A DNA stretch of 59,879 nucleotides, from the NCBI GenBank assembly GCA_949286465.1, contig CASECI010000027.1:1-59879 (forward strand). Reading direction: 5' to 3'. The notes beneath the pieces were generated by a model, which worked only from the letters and a program-made list of their open reading frames with translations, was not told where the DNA came from and ran no database searches. Numbering within the stretch: position 1 is the stretch's first letter; each line of letters opens with the position of its first letter. Of the stretch, positions 1 through 7,856 are shown in pieces. The stretch comes from an uncultured Alphaproteobacteria bacterium. GTDB taxonomy: Bacteria; Pseudomonadota; Alphaproteobacteria; CAAHEQ01; UBA3637. Both the position numbers and the translations under genes were made by a program.

Positions 1-10
1 TCTCGTCAAC

Positions 11-730
11 CTATTTTTTTGCATAAATAAAATAGACGGGCTTTCTCCCAGCTTTAATACCTTTTTTTTCATAACGTGTCGAGACCCAATCTATAGGCGG
101 AACATAGATATCCTCTTTTTCAGAAGAAAATAAATTTGAACTTTCTATTTGATCTACAGCCCAAGATGCGTATCCTGCGACATCAGTTGCAACACGAAGT
201 TCTCCTTTTGGCTTAAGCAAGCGATAAAGTTCTTTTAAATTTGTTTGTGTTAAAAAACGACGATCCTCATGACGTGCCTTTGGCCAAGGATCCGGATATA
301 ATACGAAAATTTTATCAAAGCTCGCTTCTTCAAAAAAAGGAAACAAAAGGCGAATATCATCAGGGAAAATACGGACATTATCCGTCCTTTCTGGAGCCAA
401 CAAATTATTTGTTTCTTGAACATCTCCAGCCTGGCAACCGTTCAAATGAGCCAACAAACTAGCTACTCCATTTATAAAAGGTTCAGCCCCGATAAAGCCT
501 ATATCAGGATGACGAAGCGCCTGAGTTGCCAAATGTTCACCTCCACCGAAACCGACCTCCAACCAAAAGGCTCGCTTAGGTTCTGAAAACAAATGTGGTA
601 AGTGTATTTTTTCTTCATTTTGAGGACAAGAAATAGCTACTCGCGGTAATAAATGCTCCATAAGGAAAACTCTAGAATTCTTAAGTCTTTTTCCCTTTCT
701 CCGTCCATAAAAACGTATTAATTGTTCCAT
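11..730 (-). CDS. trmB: tRNA (guanine-N7-)-methyltransferase
   Basis: Cytoplasmic SAM-dependent enzyme that makes m7G46 in the variable loop of tRNAs. Its 239 residues match the family length. The SAM-binding motif LEVGFGGGEH lies at about residues 57-66. The family signature YPDPWPKARHEDRR lies near residue 145, and the C-terminus YFIYAKK is typical. It starts 7 bases after the end of glgP on the same strand, so the two are probably co-transcribed. The stop is close to the window edge but the gene is complete. Confidence 0.95.
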   Translation of the reverse strand: MEQLIRFYGRRKGKRLKNSRVFLMEHLLPRVAISCPQNEEKIHLPHLFSEPKRAFWLEVGFGGGEHLATQALRHPDIGFIGAEPFINGVASLLAHLNGCQAGDVQETNNLLAPERTDNVRIFPDDIRLLFPFFEEASFDKIFVLYPDPWPKARHEDRRFLTQTNLKELYRLLKPKGELRVATDVAGYASWAVDQIESSNLFSSEKEDIYVPPIDWVSTRYEKKGIKAGRKPVYFIYAKK

Positions 731-737
731 TTGATGC

Positions 738-3188
738 CTACAATGTTGATTTTACATGCCAAATATCTTTAGCATATTGACTAATCGTTCTATCTGACGA
801 AAATTTACCACTCCGAGCAACATTAAATAAGGCCTTACGCGCCCATCCCATTTGATTTGCATAATCTTTTTCGACTTTTTCTTGAACAGCTAAATACGCA
901 TCAAAATCTGCTAAGACCATATAAAAATCATTAAACATAATATTTTGGAAAATAGGCGTAAATAAGCCCGGCTCGTCATCACAGAATAAGCTAGATGTTA
1001 ATGTATCCATCACGCGTTTAATACGAGGATCACTGTTATAATAATCCCAAGGCTTATGTGTTCCATCTCTATGACGTTGATTGACCTCTTCTGCAGTCAA
1101 GCCAAACAGATAGAAATTTTCAGCCCCAGCTTCCTCTCGAATTTCGATATTAGCCCCATCCAATGTGCCAATTGTTAATGCTCCATTAAGCATAAATTTC
1201 ATATTTCCTGTTCCTGATGCTTCAAACCCGGCTGTTGAAATTTGCTCTGAAACATCAGAACCTGGGAAAATAATTTCAGCCACAGAGACTTTATAGTCTG
1301 GAATAAAGGCGACTTTCATTTGTTCTGAAGCTCTTGGATCATGATTAACAACTCGTGCTATATTATTAATAAGCTTAATAATTAACTTAGCCATCGTATA
1401 TTCAGGAGCGGCCTTTCCTCCAAAAATATAGGTCTTTGGTGAGGAAAGTTGTTTCCCATCTTCTATGATACTTAAATATTGATGTATAATATGCAATGCA
1501 TTTAATAGCTGGCGCTTATATTCATGAATACGTTTAACTTGTACATCAAAGATAGAACTTGTATCCGCCATAATACCCGTTGTGCGTAAAATAAAATCGG
1601 CTAACCGTTTTTTATTCAGCTCTTTAACTGCCATAAATTCATTCAAAAAAGCATTGTCGTTTACAAAAGCTTCTAACTTCCGTAAATGAGATAAATCTGT
1701 AATCCAGTCATCCCCGATTCGAGAAGATATTAAATTTGCTAAATCCATGTTGCAATCCAGCAGCCATCGACGCGGAGTGACTCCATTTGTTTTATTATTG
1801 AACTTTTCTGGCCACAATTCATAAAAATCAGGGACTAAGTTTGTCTCAATCAACTTCGTATGCAACTCTGCTACCCCATTGACTGAAAAACTTCCTGCAA
1901 TGGCCAAATGGGCCATACGTACTTTTTTATCAACGCCTTCTTCAAAAACACTCATTCGAGATAATTTCCCGTTATCTCCAGGATATTTATCTCTCACCGT
2001 TTTCATAAGCCATTCATTTATATCATATATAATTAACAAATGACGCGGTAATGTTTCTTCAAACATGTGAACAGACCATTTTTCAAGAGCTTCTGGTAAT
2101 AAAGTATGATTTGTATAAGCCATTGTTCGACTCGTCACATCAAAAGCTTCTTCAAAACTAAAGCCATGAACATCCATTAAAATACGCATCAATTCAACAA
2201 TAGCTAATGTTGGATGCGTATCATTTAATTGAATAACAACTTTCTCTGGCAGCAGATGCAAATTATCATAATCTTCCAAAAAACGGCGAATAATATCATT
2301 TATAGAACAAGCAACAAAAAAGTATTGTTGTACTAACCGTAAATTACGCCCAGCTTCAAATGAATCTGATGGATATAAAACCTTAGAAATCGTTTCAACT
2401 TCGATATTCTTTTCCACTGCATCAACGTATCCTCCAGAGTTAAAAACTTGTAAATCAAGAGCATTCGTTGCGTGCGCAGAAAACAATCTTAAATAATTAA
2501 CTGTTGTTCCGCCGAATCCGACAATTGGCATATCGTATGGAATTCCCATAATATGATCTGCATCGACCCAACGAGGGTATCTTATTCCGTCTCGTTCATC
2601 ATAATGAATACGTCCTCGAATAGGAACATAAGAAGCTCTATCAGATCTTTCAATTTGCCAAGGAGATGCTCGATCTAACCAAGAGTCAGCCGATTCTTTC
2701 TGATAACCATTCTCAAAGCGTTGACGAAACAATCCAAACTGATAGTTAATTCCATAGCCATAGCCAGGTAATCCTAAAGTTGCAATTGAATCTAAAAAGC
2801 ATGCCGCTAATCGCCCTAATCCGCCATTGCCTAACGCAGGATCATATTCAGAATCAAGAACATCTTTCAATGGAATAGGATTATCTAATTTAATTTTATC
2901 TAATAAATCGAATATACCGAAATTATGTAAATTATTTTCTAGAAGACGCCCAATCAAATACTCTAAAGATAAATAATAGACTCGCTTTGGATCTTTACTT
3001 GCATGACGTGCTGCTGTTGCAAACATTTGATCAATACATAAGTCCCTCACGGCTAAAGCTAGGGCAGTAAACAAATGTTCTTTTGTTGCTTCACTCATCT
3101 GTTTACACAATGTATATTTCATATGCCACTCTATCAACCGAGCCATTTCTTGTGCGGTTGGTTTCTTAAATGCCGTCTTAACAGCCAT
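738..3188 (-). CDS. glgP: Glycogen/alpha-glucan phosphorylase
   Basis: Releases glucose-1-phosphate from glycogen or maltodextrin by phosphorolysis, using PLP. The family is recognised along the whole length (LEYLIGRLLENN, NDTHPTLAIVELMR, KRIHEYKRQLLN). The PLP-lysine motif EASGTGNMKFMLNGALTIG lies around residue 660. An in-frame ATG lies at 3218, but a GGGAG ribosome site sits directly before tandem ATGs at 3191 and 3188. The second ATG has the better spacing and gives 816 residues. No glgA, glgB or glgC is visible nearby. trmB follows 7 bases downstream. Confidence 0.94.
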   Translation of the reverse strand: MAVKTAFKKPTAQEMARLIEWHMKYTLCKQMSEATKEHLFTALALAVRDLCIDQMFATAARHASKDPKRVYYLSLEYLIGRLLENNLHNFGIFDLLDKIKLDNPIPLKDVLDSEYDPALGNGGLGRLAACFLDSIATLGLPGYGYGINYQFGLFRQRFENGYQKESADSWLDRASPWQIERSDRASYVPIRGRIHYDERDGIRYPRWVDADHIMGIPYDMPIVGFGGTTVNYLRLFSAHATNALDLQVFNSGGYVDAVEKNIEVETISKVLYPSDSFEAGRNLRLVQQYFFVACSINDIIRRFLEDYDNLHLLPEKVVIQLNDTHPTLAIVELMRILMDVHGFSFEEAFDVTSRTMAYTNHTLLPEALEKWSVHMFEETLPRHLLIIYDINEWLMKTVRDKYPGDNGKLSRMSVFEEGVDKKVRMAHLAIAGSFSVNGVAELHTKLIETNLVPDFYELWPEKFNNKTNGVTPRRWLLDCNMDLANLISSRIGDDWITDLSHLRKLEAFVNDNAFLNEFMAVKELNKKRLADFILRTTGIMADTSSIFDVQVKRIHEYKRQLLNALHIIHQYLSIIEDGKQLSSPKTYIFGGKAAPEYTMAKLIIKLINNIARVVNHDPRASEQMKVAFIPDYKVSVAEIIFPGSDVSEQISTAGFEASGTGNMKFMLNGALTIGTLDGANIEIREEAGAENFYLFGLTAEEVNQRHRDGTHKPWDYYNSDPRIKRVMDTLTSSLFCDDEPGLFTPIFQNIMFNDFYMVLADFDAYLAVQEKVEKDYANQMGWARKALFNVARSGKFSSDRTISQYAKDIWHVKSTL

Positions 3189-3285
3189 CATGTTCTCCCT
3201 TTTGTCATTCCATTTCATTTTTTTACTTTATAATAATTCGTATTATTTTACAAAAAAATTAACTATATATTAAAGGAAACGATTT

Positions 3286-3316
3286 TATGCTAATTATTAT
3301 TCGAATAATAAGCATA
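3286..3316. promoter_or_regulatory. AT-rich palindrome upstream of secreted-protein gene
   Basis: A perfect 18-bp palindrome, TTATTATTCGAATAATAA at 3294-3311, is flanked by TATGC at 3286 and GCATA at 3312. The flanks extend the stem with a three-base bulge. It lies 17 bases before the start codon at 3333, between the divergent glgP and the Sel1-like gene. No T-run follows, so it is more likely an operator or a 5' UTR hairpin than a terminator. Confidence 0.4.
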
Positions 3317-3332
3317 TTTAAAGGACGGCCGA

Positions 3333-4067
3333 ATGTTTAAAAAATTGCTTCTAATAAGTTTTTTATTACTTTCCTCCCCTATATGTGCTCAAGAGGCCTT
3401 TTGGGGATTTGACGATAATGGCGATGAGATGATTATTCCGCCAGAATGCGATACAACCTTTGACCCAGACGAATTATACGATATCGGTGTTCGACTGCTT
3501 GATGAGGTCGGTTCTGCAAGAATGGGAGCCGCTTATTGTTTACTCTCTTCTGCTTTCGCAGGACATGTCGGCGCTCAATTAGAAGTCGCTAAAATGTATC
3601 ATAAAGGTATCGCCATGCCTAAAAGTGATTTAGCTGCATATAAATGGGCAACTTTAGCTGCTCTCAACGGCAACGAAGAAGCTGATCAATTAGGGGCTAA
3701 CATAGAACAATTCTTATCCATTCAAGATATTGAACTTTCAACCAACTCTCTTGCGAATCTGATTGGAACGATTACTTTAAAACGCCAAGAAGAACTTACC
3801 GAAGAAAATCAAATCTATCAAGATAAGAAAAATCAACTTTCTGAACTAAAAAAAGACATCTCCGACTTAAAAAGATATGGTAAAATTCAAAAAAGAGCAG
3901 CGCCTTCTGTATCTACTCCTCAAAAACAATTTGTGGCATCCCCTTCAACAAAGCCTAGCTTAACAAAATCTGGGGTCATTCCGAAACAAAGAACACAACC
4001 AGCCAAAGCAAATGAACCTATTTTTTCTCAGGCTGATTTAAATATGGCCCCTATGCCAACACGATGA
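3333..4067 (+). CDS. Secreted Sel1-repeat-like protein of unknown function
   Basis: 244 residues with a clear N-terminal signal peptide (KKLLLISFLLLSSPICAQE, cleavage after about residue 19). Residues 50-115 carry a Sel1/TPR-like helical repeat (GHVGAQLEVAKMYHKGIAM, then DLAAYKWATLAALNGNEEA). A charged coiled-coil-like stretch (about 155-180) and a Ser/Pro/Lys-rich tail follow. The RBS AAAGGA is 8 bases before the ATG. It is probably periplasmic and scaffolding, but no function can be assigned. The next secreted protein starts 10 bases downstream, so the two form a unit. Confidence 0.75.
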   Translation: MFKKLLLISFLLLSSPICAQEAFWGFDDNGDEMIIPPECDTTFDPDELYDIGVRLLDEVGSARMGAAYCLLSSAFAGHVGAQLEVAKMYHKGIAMPKSDLAAYKWATLAALNGNEEADQLGANIEQFLSIQDIELSTNSLANLIGTITLKRQEELTEENQIYQDKKNQLSELKKDISDLKRYGKIQKRAAPSVSTPQKQFVASPSTKPSLTKSGVIPKQRTQPAKANEPIFSQADLNMAPMPTR

Positions 4068-4077
4068 TAGGTAGCTC

Positions 4078-4431
4078 ATGACAAAAAAAATCCTCGGCTT
4101 GATTTTTTTCTGCTTTCTCTCTTTACCAGCAGCGTCTGCCTTTATAGAAGGAACAGAAGATTTGCCTCAGATGGATGAACTATTACAAATAGATGACTTA
4201 TCTATGTCTTTTGACGCGCCCGAAGGACGCATCCTGTCATTTTACCAGCAATCTGAAACATTAACACAAAAACAAGTAGAAGATTTTTATAGACAAACAC
4301 TCCCCGCTCTAGGTTGGACTGAAGTCAAGAAAAATACTTATGAACGAGATATGGAACAATTAAATTTAACTTTTGAACAAAATCAAAACCTTCTGGTTGT
4401 CCACATAGAGTTGAAAACAAATCCTTCTTAA
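4078..4431 (+). CDS. Small secreted protein, unknown function
   Basis: 117 residues with a signal peptide (KKILGLIFFCFLSLPAASA). The mature domain contains GRILSFYQQSETLTQKQVEDFYRQ, then LGWTEVKKNTYERD and a beta-rich end. A conserved-looking FY...TLPALGW core resembles small periplasmic proteins often found next to rpsT or dnaA in alphaproteobacteria. I do not recognise a named family with certainty. It follows the Sel1-like gene by 10 bases. Confidence 0.7.
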   Translation: MTKKILGLIFFCFLSLPAASAFIEGTEDLPQMDELLQIDDLSMSFDAPEGRILSFYQQSETLTQKQVEDFYRQTLPALGWTEVKKNTYERDMEQLNLTFEQNQNLLVVHIELKTNPS

Positions 4432-4462
4432 AACAAATTTAAACACTTTTCCAAATATCTTC

Positions 4463-4491
4463 TTGACATTCCTCTTTTTTTAGGATAAAAA
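4463..4491 (+). promoter_or_regulatory. Sigma70-type promoter for rpsT
   Basis: TTGACA at 4463-4468, a 17-base spacer, then TAAAAA at 4486-4491. It is 47 bases upstream of the rpsT start codon. The match to the housekeeping consensus is strong in the -35 and fair in the -10. Confidence 0.6.
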
Positions 4492-4537
4492 GAGAGCCCT
4501 AAGTTTAAAAGGTTAATTTTTTTAAGGTAAGAAGAAC

Positions 4538-4798
4538 ATGGCCAATCATAAATCGGCAAAAACACGTATTAAGAGAAACAAAAAAGCTGCTGAATTTAAT
4601 GCATCTTATCTCAATAGAGTTCGTACTTTTGTAAAAAAAGTTGAAAAAGCTATTTTAGGCGGAAATAAAGAAGAAGCTAAAGCAACTTTCGTTGCTGCTG
4701 AATCTGCTTTAAGTAAAGCTGCGAGAAAGGGTGTTATTAAACCTCTAGCTGCTTCTCGTAAAACATCTCGTTTATCCGCTCGTGTTAAAAAGATGTAA
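4538..4798 (+). CDS. rpsT: 30S ribosomal protein S20
   Basis: Basic 86-residue protein starting ANHKSAKTRIKRNKKAAEFN, the S20 signature, and ending KTSRLSARVKKM. It binds 16S rRNA in the small subunit. It has its own promoter upstream and a strong intrinsic terminator downstream, so it is monocistronic. Its position next to dnaA is common in alphaproteobacteria. Confidence 0.97.
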   Translation: MANHKSAKTRIKRNKKAAEFNASYLNRVRTFVKKVEKAILGGNKEEAKATFVAAESALSKAARKGVIKPLAASRKTSRLSARVKKM

Positions 4799-4820
4799 TT
4801 GCCAATAAATAACGTTAATA

Positions 4821-4852
4821 AGACCGCTTCTTTAAAAAGCGGTCTTTTTTTT
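4821..4852 (+). terminator. Rho-independent terminator of rpsT
   Basis: Stem AGACCGCTT (4821-4829) / AAGCGGTCT (4837-4845), a 7-base loop, then eight T residues. It begins 23 bases after the rpsT stop. Confidence 0.9.
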
Positions 4853-5145
4853 GATTCCACTAAATTAATATCTTTAGGTATCTTGTAAACGGCGACTCGA
4901 AAAAAATCGAGTCAATGCTTTGTTTATCTGGAGTCATGAAAAATATATTCCAAAGCATATATATCGACACTTCATTTATTTCATTATTTTTCAATAAGTT
5001 ATTTCAAAAACACAAGATATAGATTCATAAAATCTAAATATTGCGTCAAGCAAATTAATTGCACAAAAAGGAAAAAGTTTTGTTGATAAAAATCACCCCA
5101 CTTTTTAATATCAACTTATCAAAAAAGAGTCGTCTAAAAAGACTC
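4853..5145 (+). promoter_or_regulatory. dnaA control region with seven GANTC sites
   Basis: Non-coding AT-rich DNA holding seven GANTC motifs, at 4853, 4894, 4909, 4931, 5022, 5127 and 5141. Two of them form a hairpin: GACTCGA (4894-4900), six A residues, TCGAGTC (4907-4913). Another pair is GAGTC (5127) and GACTC (5141), facing each other. GANTC is the target of the alphaproteobacterial methylase CcrM, which couples dnaA expression to replication. No perfect TTATCCACA DnaA box was found, so I do not call oriC here. Nothing else is recognised between rpsT and dnaA. Confidence 0.5.
5083..5111 (+). promoter_or_regulatory. Sigma70-type promoter for dnaA
   Basis: TTGATA at 5083-5088, a 17-base spacer, TAATAT at 5106-5111. 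The predicted start is near 5118, leaving a leader of about 115 bases. Two GANTC sites (5127 and 5141) lie at roughly +10 and +24. Confidence 0.6.
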
Positions 5146-5234
5146 GAAAGATGATAAAATAAAAACATAATGTATTTCTCTTTATTCTTTAAAGAGAGCA
5201 CAGGGAAATACTACGGTAGAACGGGAGATAAAGA

Positions 5235-6611
5235 ATGAATACGATATCACAGGACACCCTCCAACACCAATGGGAAACCGTGTGTGAAAAGGTTCGATTA
5301 GCATCTAAAGATACCGTTTTAAACCGTTGGTTAAATCAAGTGGAACCCAGCATTCAAAAAGACGGGAGTGTTTGCTTATCTGTTCCGACTCGATTTATGC
5401 ATGAGTGGATGAAAGAAAAAGAATATGATGAAGTTATCTGTTCTTTATGGAAAGATGAAAATCCTTTCATCCAAAATGTCTCTTTAAAAATAAAATCTCA
5501 CAATATTCCAGTTGACGTAGAAAGTAACTCTTCTATTGAAGAAAACGTAATGTCTTCAGAAGGAGCCTCTTTCAATTCAACTGTAGAAATTGAGAATACT
5601 TATTTAGATCCTCACTTTACTTTTGAAAATTATGTTGTTGGCAAATCGAATGAATTTGCTTTTGCAGCCGCAAAACACATAGCGGATTCGGAGGAAATTA
5701 CATTTAATCCTCTTTATTTACATAGCTCTGTTGGTTTAGGCAAGACCCATTTAATGCACGCAATTGCTTCTCATATCAAGAAGACGAATGGTCATCGTCG
5801 TGTCTTATATTTATCAGCAGAAAAGTTTATGTATCAGTTTGTTCGAGCTCTCCGTAACGACGAGACTGTCTCTTTTAGAGATTTATTTCGCTCAGTAGAT
5901 GTTCTCATGATTGATGATATTCAATTTATTTGTGGGAAGAAAGCAACTCAAGAAGAGTTTTTCCATACTTTTAATGCCTTAATAGATCAAGGCAAACAAA
6001 TCGTTTTATCTTCAGATAGTTCTCCTTTAGAATTAAAAGGAATTGAAGATCGTTTAAAGACTCGTATGGCTCAAGGTTTAGTCGTTGATATTTATCCAAC
6101 CACTTACGAAATGCGGATAGGGATATTACAAACAAAAGCAGCCTTATTAAATGTAACAGTTCCTCAAGATGTTATAGAGTTTTTAGCAGAGAAAATCACA
6201 ACGAATGTTCGAGAGTTAGAAGGAGCTTTAAAACGTATTGTTGCAAGCACTCAGCTTTTAGGAATGCCTATTACATTAGATAATACAAAATCTCTTTTAA
6301 GAGACCTCCTTCATACATATGAAAAAGAACTTTCTATCTCAGATATTCAGAAAACTGTTGCAGATTATTATACGGTTAGATTAACGGATTTAAAATCGAC
6401 TCGTAAAGATAGGAAGATTGCTCGTCCTCGCCAAATTGCAATGTATTTATCAAAGACATTAACAACAAAGTCTCTCCCAGAAATTGGCGCAGCTTTTGGA
6501 CGAGATCATACAACAATTATTCATGCTGTTCGAACGATTGAAGAAAAGCTTTTATCAGATGCGCAGTTAGCAGAAGATGTTAAGTCCTTAAAAAGGAACT
6601 TAAACGGATAA
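5235..6611 (+). CDS. dnaA: Chromosomal replication initiator protein DnaA
   Basis: 458 residues, normal length. An N-terminal domain-I helix region is followed by an acidic linker and the AAA+ core from about residue 130 (FENYVVGKSNEFAFAAA). The Walker A is SVGLGKTHLMHA, the Walker B is VLMIDDIQF, and sensor 2 is VRELEGALKRI. The C-terminal DnaA-box-binding helix-turn-helix contains RDHTTIIHAVRTIE. It binds and melts the replication origin. The RBS GGGAGA precedes the ATG. hsp20 and DUF1150 follow in the same direction with only 11 bases before hsp20. Confidence 0.98.
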   Translation: MNTISQDTLQHQWETVCEKVRLASKDTVLNRWLNQVEPSIQKDGSVCLSVPTRFMHEWMKEKEYDEVICSLWKDENPFIQNVSLKIKSHNIPVDVESNSSIEENVMSSEGASFNSTVEIENTYLDPHFTFENYVVGKSNEFAFAAAKHIADSEEITFNPLYLHSSVGLGKTHLMHAIASHIKKTNGHRRVLYLSAEKFMYQFVRALRNDETVSFRDLFRSVDVLMIDDIQFICGKKATQEEFFHTFNALIDQGKQIVLSSDSSPLELKGIEDRLKTRMAQGLVVDIYPTTYEMRIGILQTKAALLNVTVPQDVIEFLAEKITTNVRELEGALKRIVASTQLLGMPITLDNTKSLLRDLLHTYEKELSISDIQKTVADYYTVRLTDLKSTRKDRKIARPRQIAMYLSKTLTTKSLPEIGAAFGRDHTTIIHAVRTIEEKLLSDAQLAEDVKSLKRNLNG

Positions 6612-6622
6612 GGAATATAAAA

Positions 6623-7078
6623 ATGGCAAGGCTTCCTTTTAATACCCCTTTTATGCTTGGTTTTGAAAATCTCGAACGAATGATGGAACAAGTTTCAAAA
6701 GCAAGTTCTGAAAGTGGGTTTCCTCCATACAATATAGAGCAAATAAATCCAGAAACTTTACGTATCACCTTAGCCGTTGCAGGCTATGACGAAAGTGATT
6801 TAGATGTTTCTGTTGAAGATACTCAGCTTGTCATCCGAGGCCATCAAAATCCGGATCTTGATGAGCATCAGTATATTTATCGAGGGATCGCGGCTCGTAA
6901 TTTTCAACGTTCTTTTGTTTTGGCTCAAGGAATGAAAGTAAAATCAGCCTCTATGGATAAAGGACTCCTTCACATAGATCTAGAAAAACCTAATCCCCAA
7001 CAAGTCGTGAAAAAGATTAAAATTAAATCTTGTTCACCAGAGAAAACTCTGCTACAAAAAAAGGATGACCATGATTAG
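6623..7078 (+). CDS. Hsp20/IbpA-type small heat shock protein
   Basis: 151-residue alpha-crystallin-domain chaperone that holds unfolding proteins as ATP-independent oligomers. The domain spans about residues 35-130, with the family patterns YNIEQINPETLRITLAVAGY, EDTQLVIRGHQ, YIYRGIAARNFQRSFVLA and GLLHIDLEKPNP. This is the IbpA-like class usual in alphaproteobacteria. It overlaps the DUF1150 gene by 8 bases. A dedicated heat-shock promoter was not identified. It may be read through from dnaA. Confidence 0.93.
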   Translation: MARLPFNTPFMLGFENLERMMEQVSKASSESGFPPYNIEQINPETLRITLAVAGYDESDLDVSVEDTQLVIRGHQNPDLDEHQYIYRGIAARNFQRSFVLAQGMKVKSASMDKGLLHIDLEKPNPQQVVKKIKIKSCSPEKTLLQKKDDHD

Positions 7079-7301
7079 TATAACAAAGAAAAATTTAATC
7101 GAATGTGATTTATCTGTTGATAATGAGTTAGATCAATGGGGAATTGATGATGTCGCTTATTTAAAAAAGGACATTGTTAACAATGAAGAAGTTTGGTCTA
7201 TTTATGCAGCAGAAGGAACTCGTATGGGATATGCTGCTGATAGACAAGTTGCACTTGCATTAATTTCTCAAAACGATTTAACCCCAATGAGTGTCCATTA
7301 A
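7071..7301 (+). CDS. DUF1150 family protein
   Basis: Small cytoplasmic protein that in alphaproteobacteria regularly follows an hsp20 gene. Family features seen are DDVAYLKK, VWSIYAAEGTRMGYAADRQVALAL and a short C-terminus. An in-frame ATG exists at 7065, but AAGG lies directly against it. The ATG at 7071 has a usable spacing and gives 76 residues. Function is not established. Context suggests a link with the small heat-shock protein. Confidence 0.85.
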   Translation: MISITKKNLIECDLSVDNELDQWGIDDVAYLKKDIVNNEEVWSIYAAEGTRMGYAADRQVALALISQNDLTPMSVH

Positions 7302-7386
7302 AATCCAGAGAGCTTATTTAAAAGTTTTTTATTCATAAAATCAAATAAATAGAGCATAAAATTCTAAAAGAACAGGAAACAAAGTA

Positions 7387-7614
7387 GTGGTACATTTTCA
7401 TCCCCTTCAAAAAGAACACACCCGACACGATCATTCTTTACAGGGTCCTTCTCTTTACAAAGAACAACCCAAGTCTCACCGCCGTCCTCGATTTAACCGA
7501 GAATTTTTAGAGACACTTATTTTCTTAGCTATCATTGCAGCTTGGATTGGATACGTTTATATAATAAAAGATGATCTAACAGTTCCATATATGCTGGGGA
7601 GTCTTTTCGGATAA
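7387..7614 (+). CDS. Small single-pass membrane protein, unknown
   Basis: 75 residues with a GTG start and AGGA about nine bases before it. The N-terminus is His/Arg/Lys-rich and cytoplasmic-looking. A hydrophobic segment at about residues 43-60 (TLIFLAIIAAWIGYVYII) is followed by a short tail. A palindromic terminator lies 13 bases downstream. No family recognised. The GTG start makes the exact N-terminus uncertain. Confidence 0.55.
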   Translation: MVHFHPLQKEHTRHDHSLQGPSLYKEQPKSHRRPRFNREFLETLIFLAIIAAWIGYVYIIKDDLTVPYMLGSLFG

Positions 7615-7626
7615 ATTTTGTAAGTA

Positions 7627-7656
7627 AAAAAGGAGCTTTAAAAGCTCCTTTTCTTA
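7627..7656. terminator. Bidirectional intrinsic terminator
   Basis: Near-perfect palindrome, AAAAGGAGCTTT followed by AAAAGCTCCTTTT, with A-runs on the left and T-runs on the right. It can end the plus-strand dnaA-region transcript and minus-strand transcripts coming from ileS. Confidence 0.8.
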
Positions 7657-7767
7657 TCTTTTTCCACGATAGCGCGTTGCTAAGTTAACTCTCATTGCAT
7701 GAAGCCCCGGTTGATGAGATGCTACCTTACGATCATAATGTGTACGTTTAAGTTGCATCTGCATCAT
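7654..7767 (-). CDS. Possible 37-residue basic peptide downstream of ileS
   Basis: A short minus-strand frame between ileS and the bidirectional terminator encodes a basic peptide (MMQMQLKRTHYDRKV... ending LATRYRGKR). The frame is open further upstream from about 7811 without a good start. No Shine-Dalgarno site is visible before the tandem ATGs. It may be a real small protein, the remnant of a longer gene, or chance. I assign no function. Confidence 0.2.
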   Translation of the reverse strand: MMQMQLKRTHYDRKVASHQPGLHAMRVNLATRYRGKR

Positions 7768-7856
7768 CAAATAGGCTACATTTGGAATCCGTGGTATTTT
7801 TAATTGATGGCATTAGATTTCCCGTTAAAAGACCTAATATTTGATAAAAATAAATA

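Noticed and set aside
4853-5234. Possible chromosomal origin oriC upstream of dnaA
   Set aside because: The region is AT-rich and rich in GANTC, but I found no perfect TTATCCACA boxes or a clear array, so an origin call is not justified.
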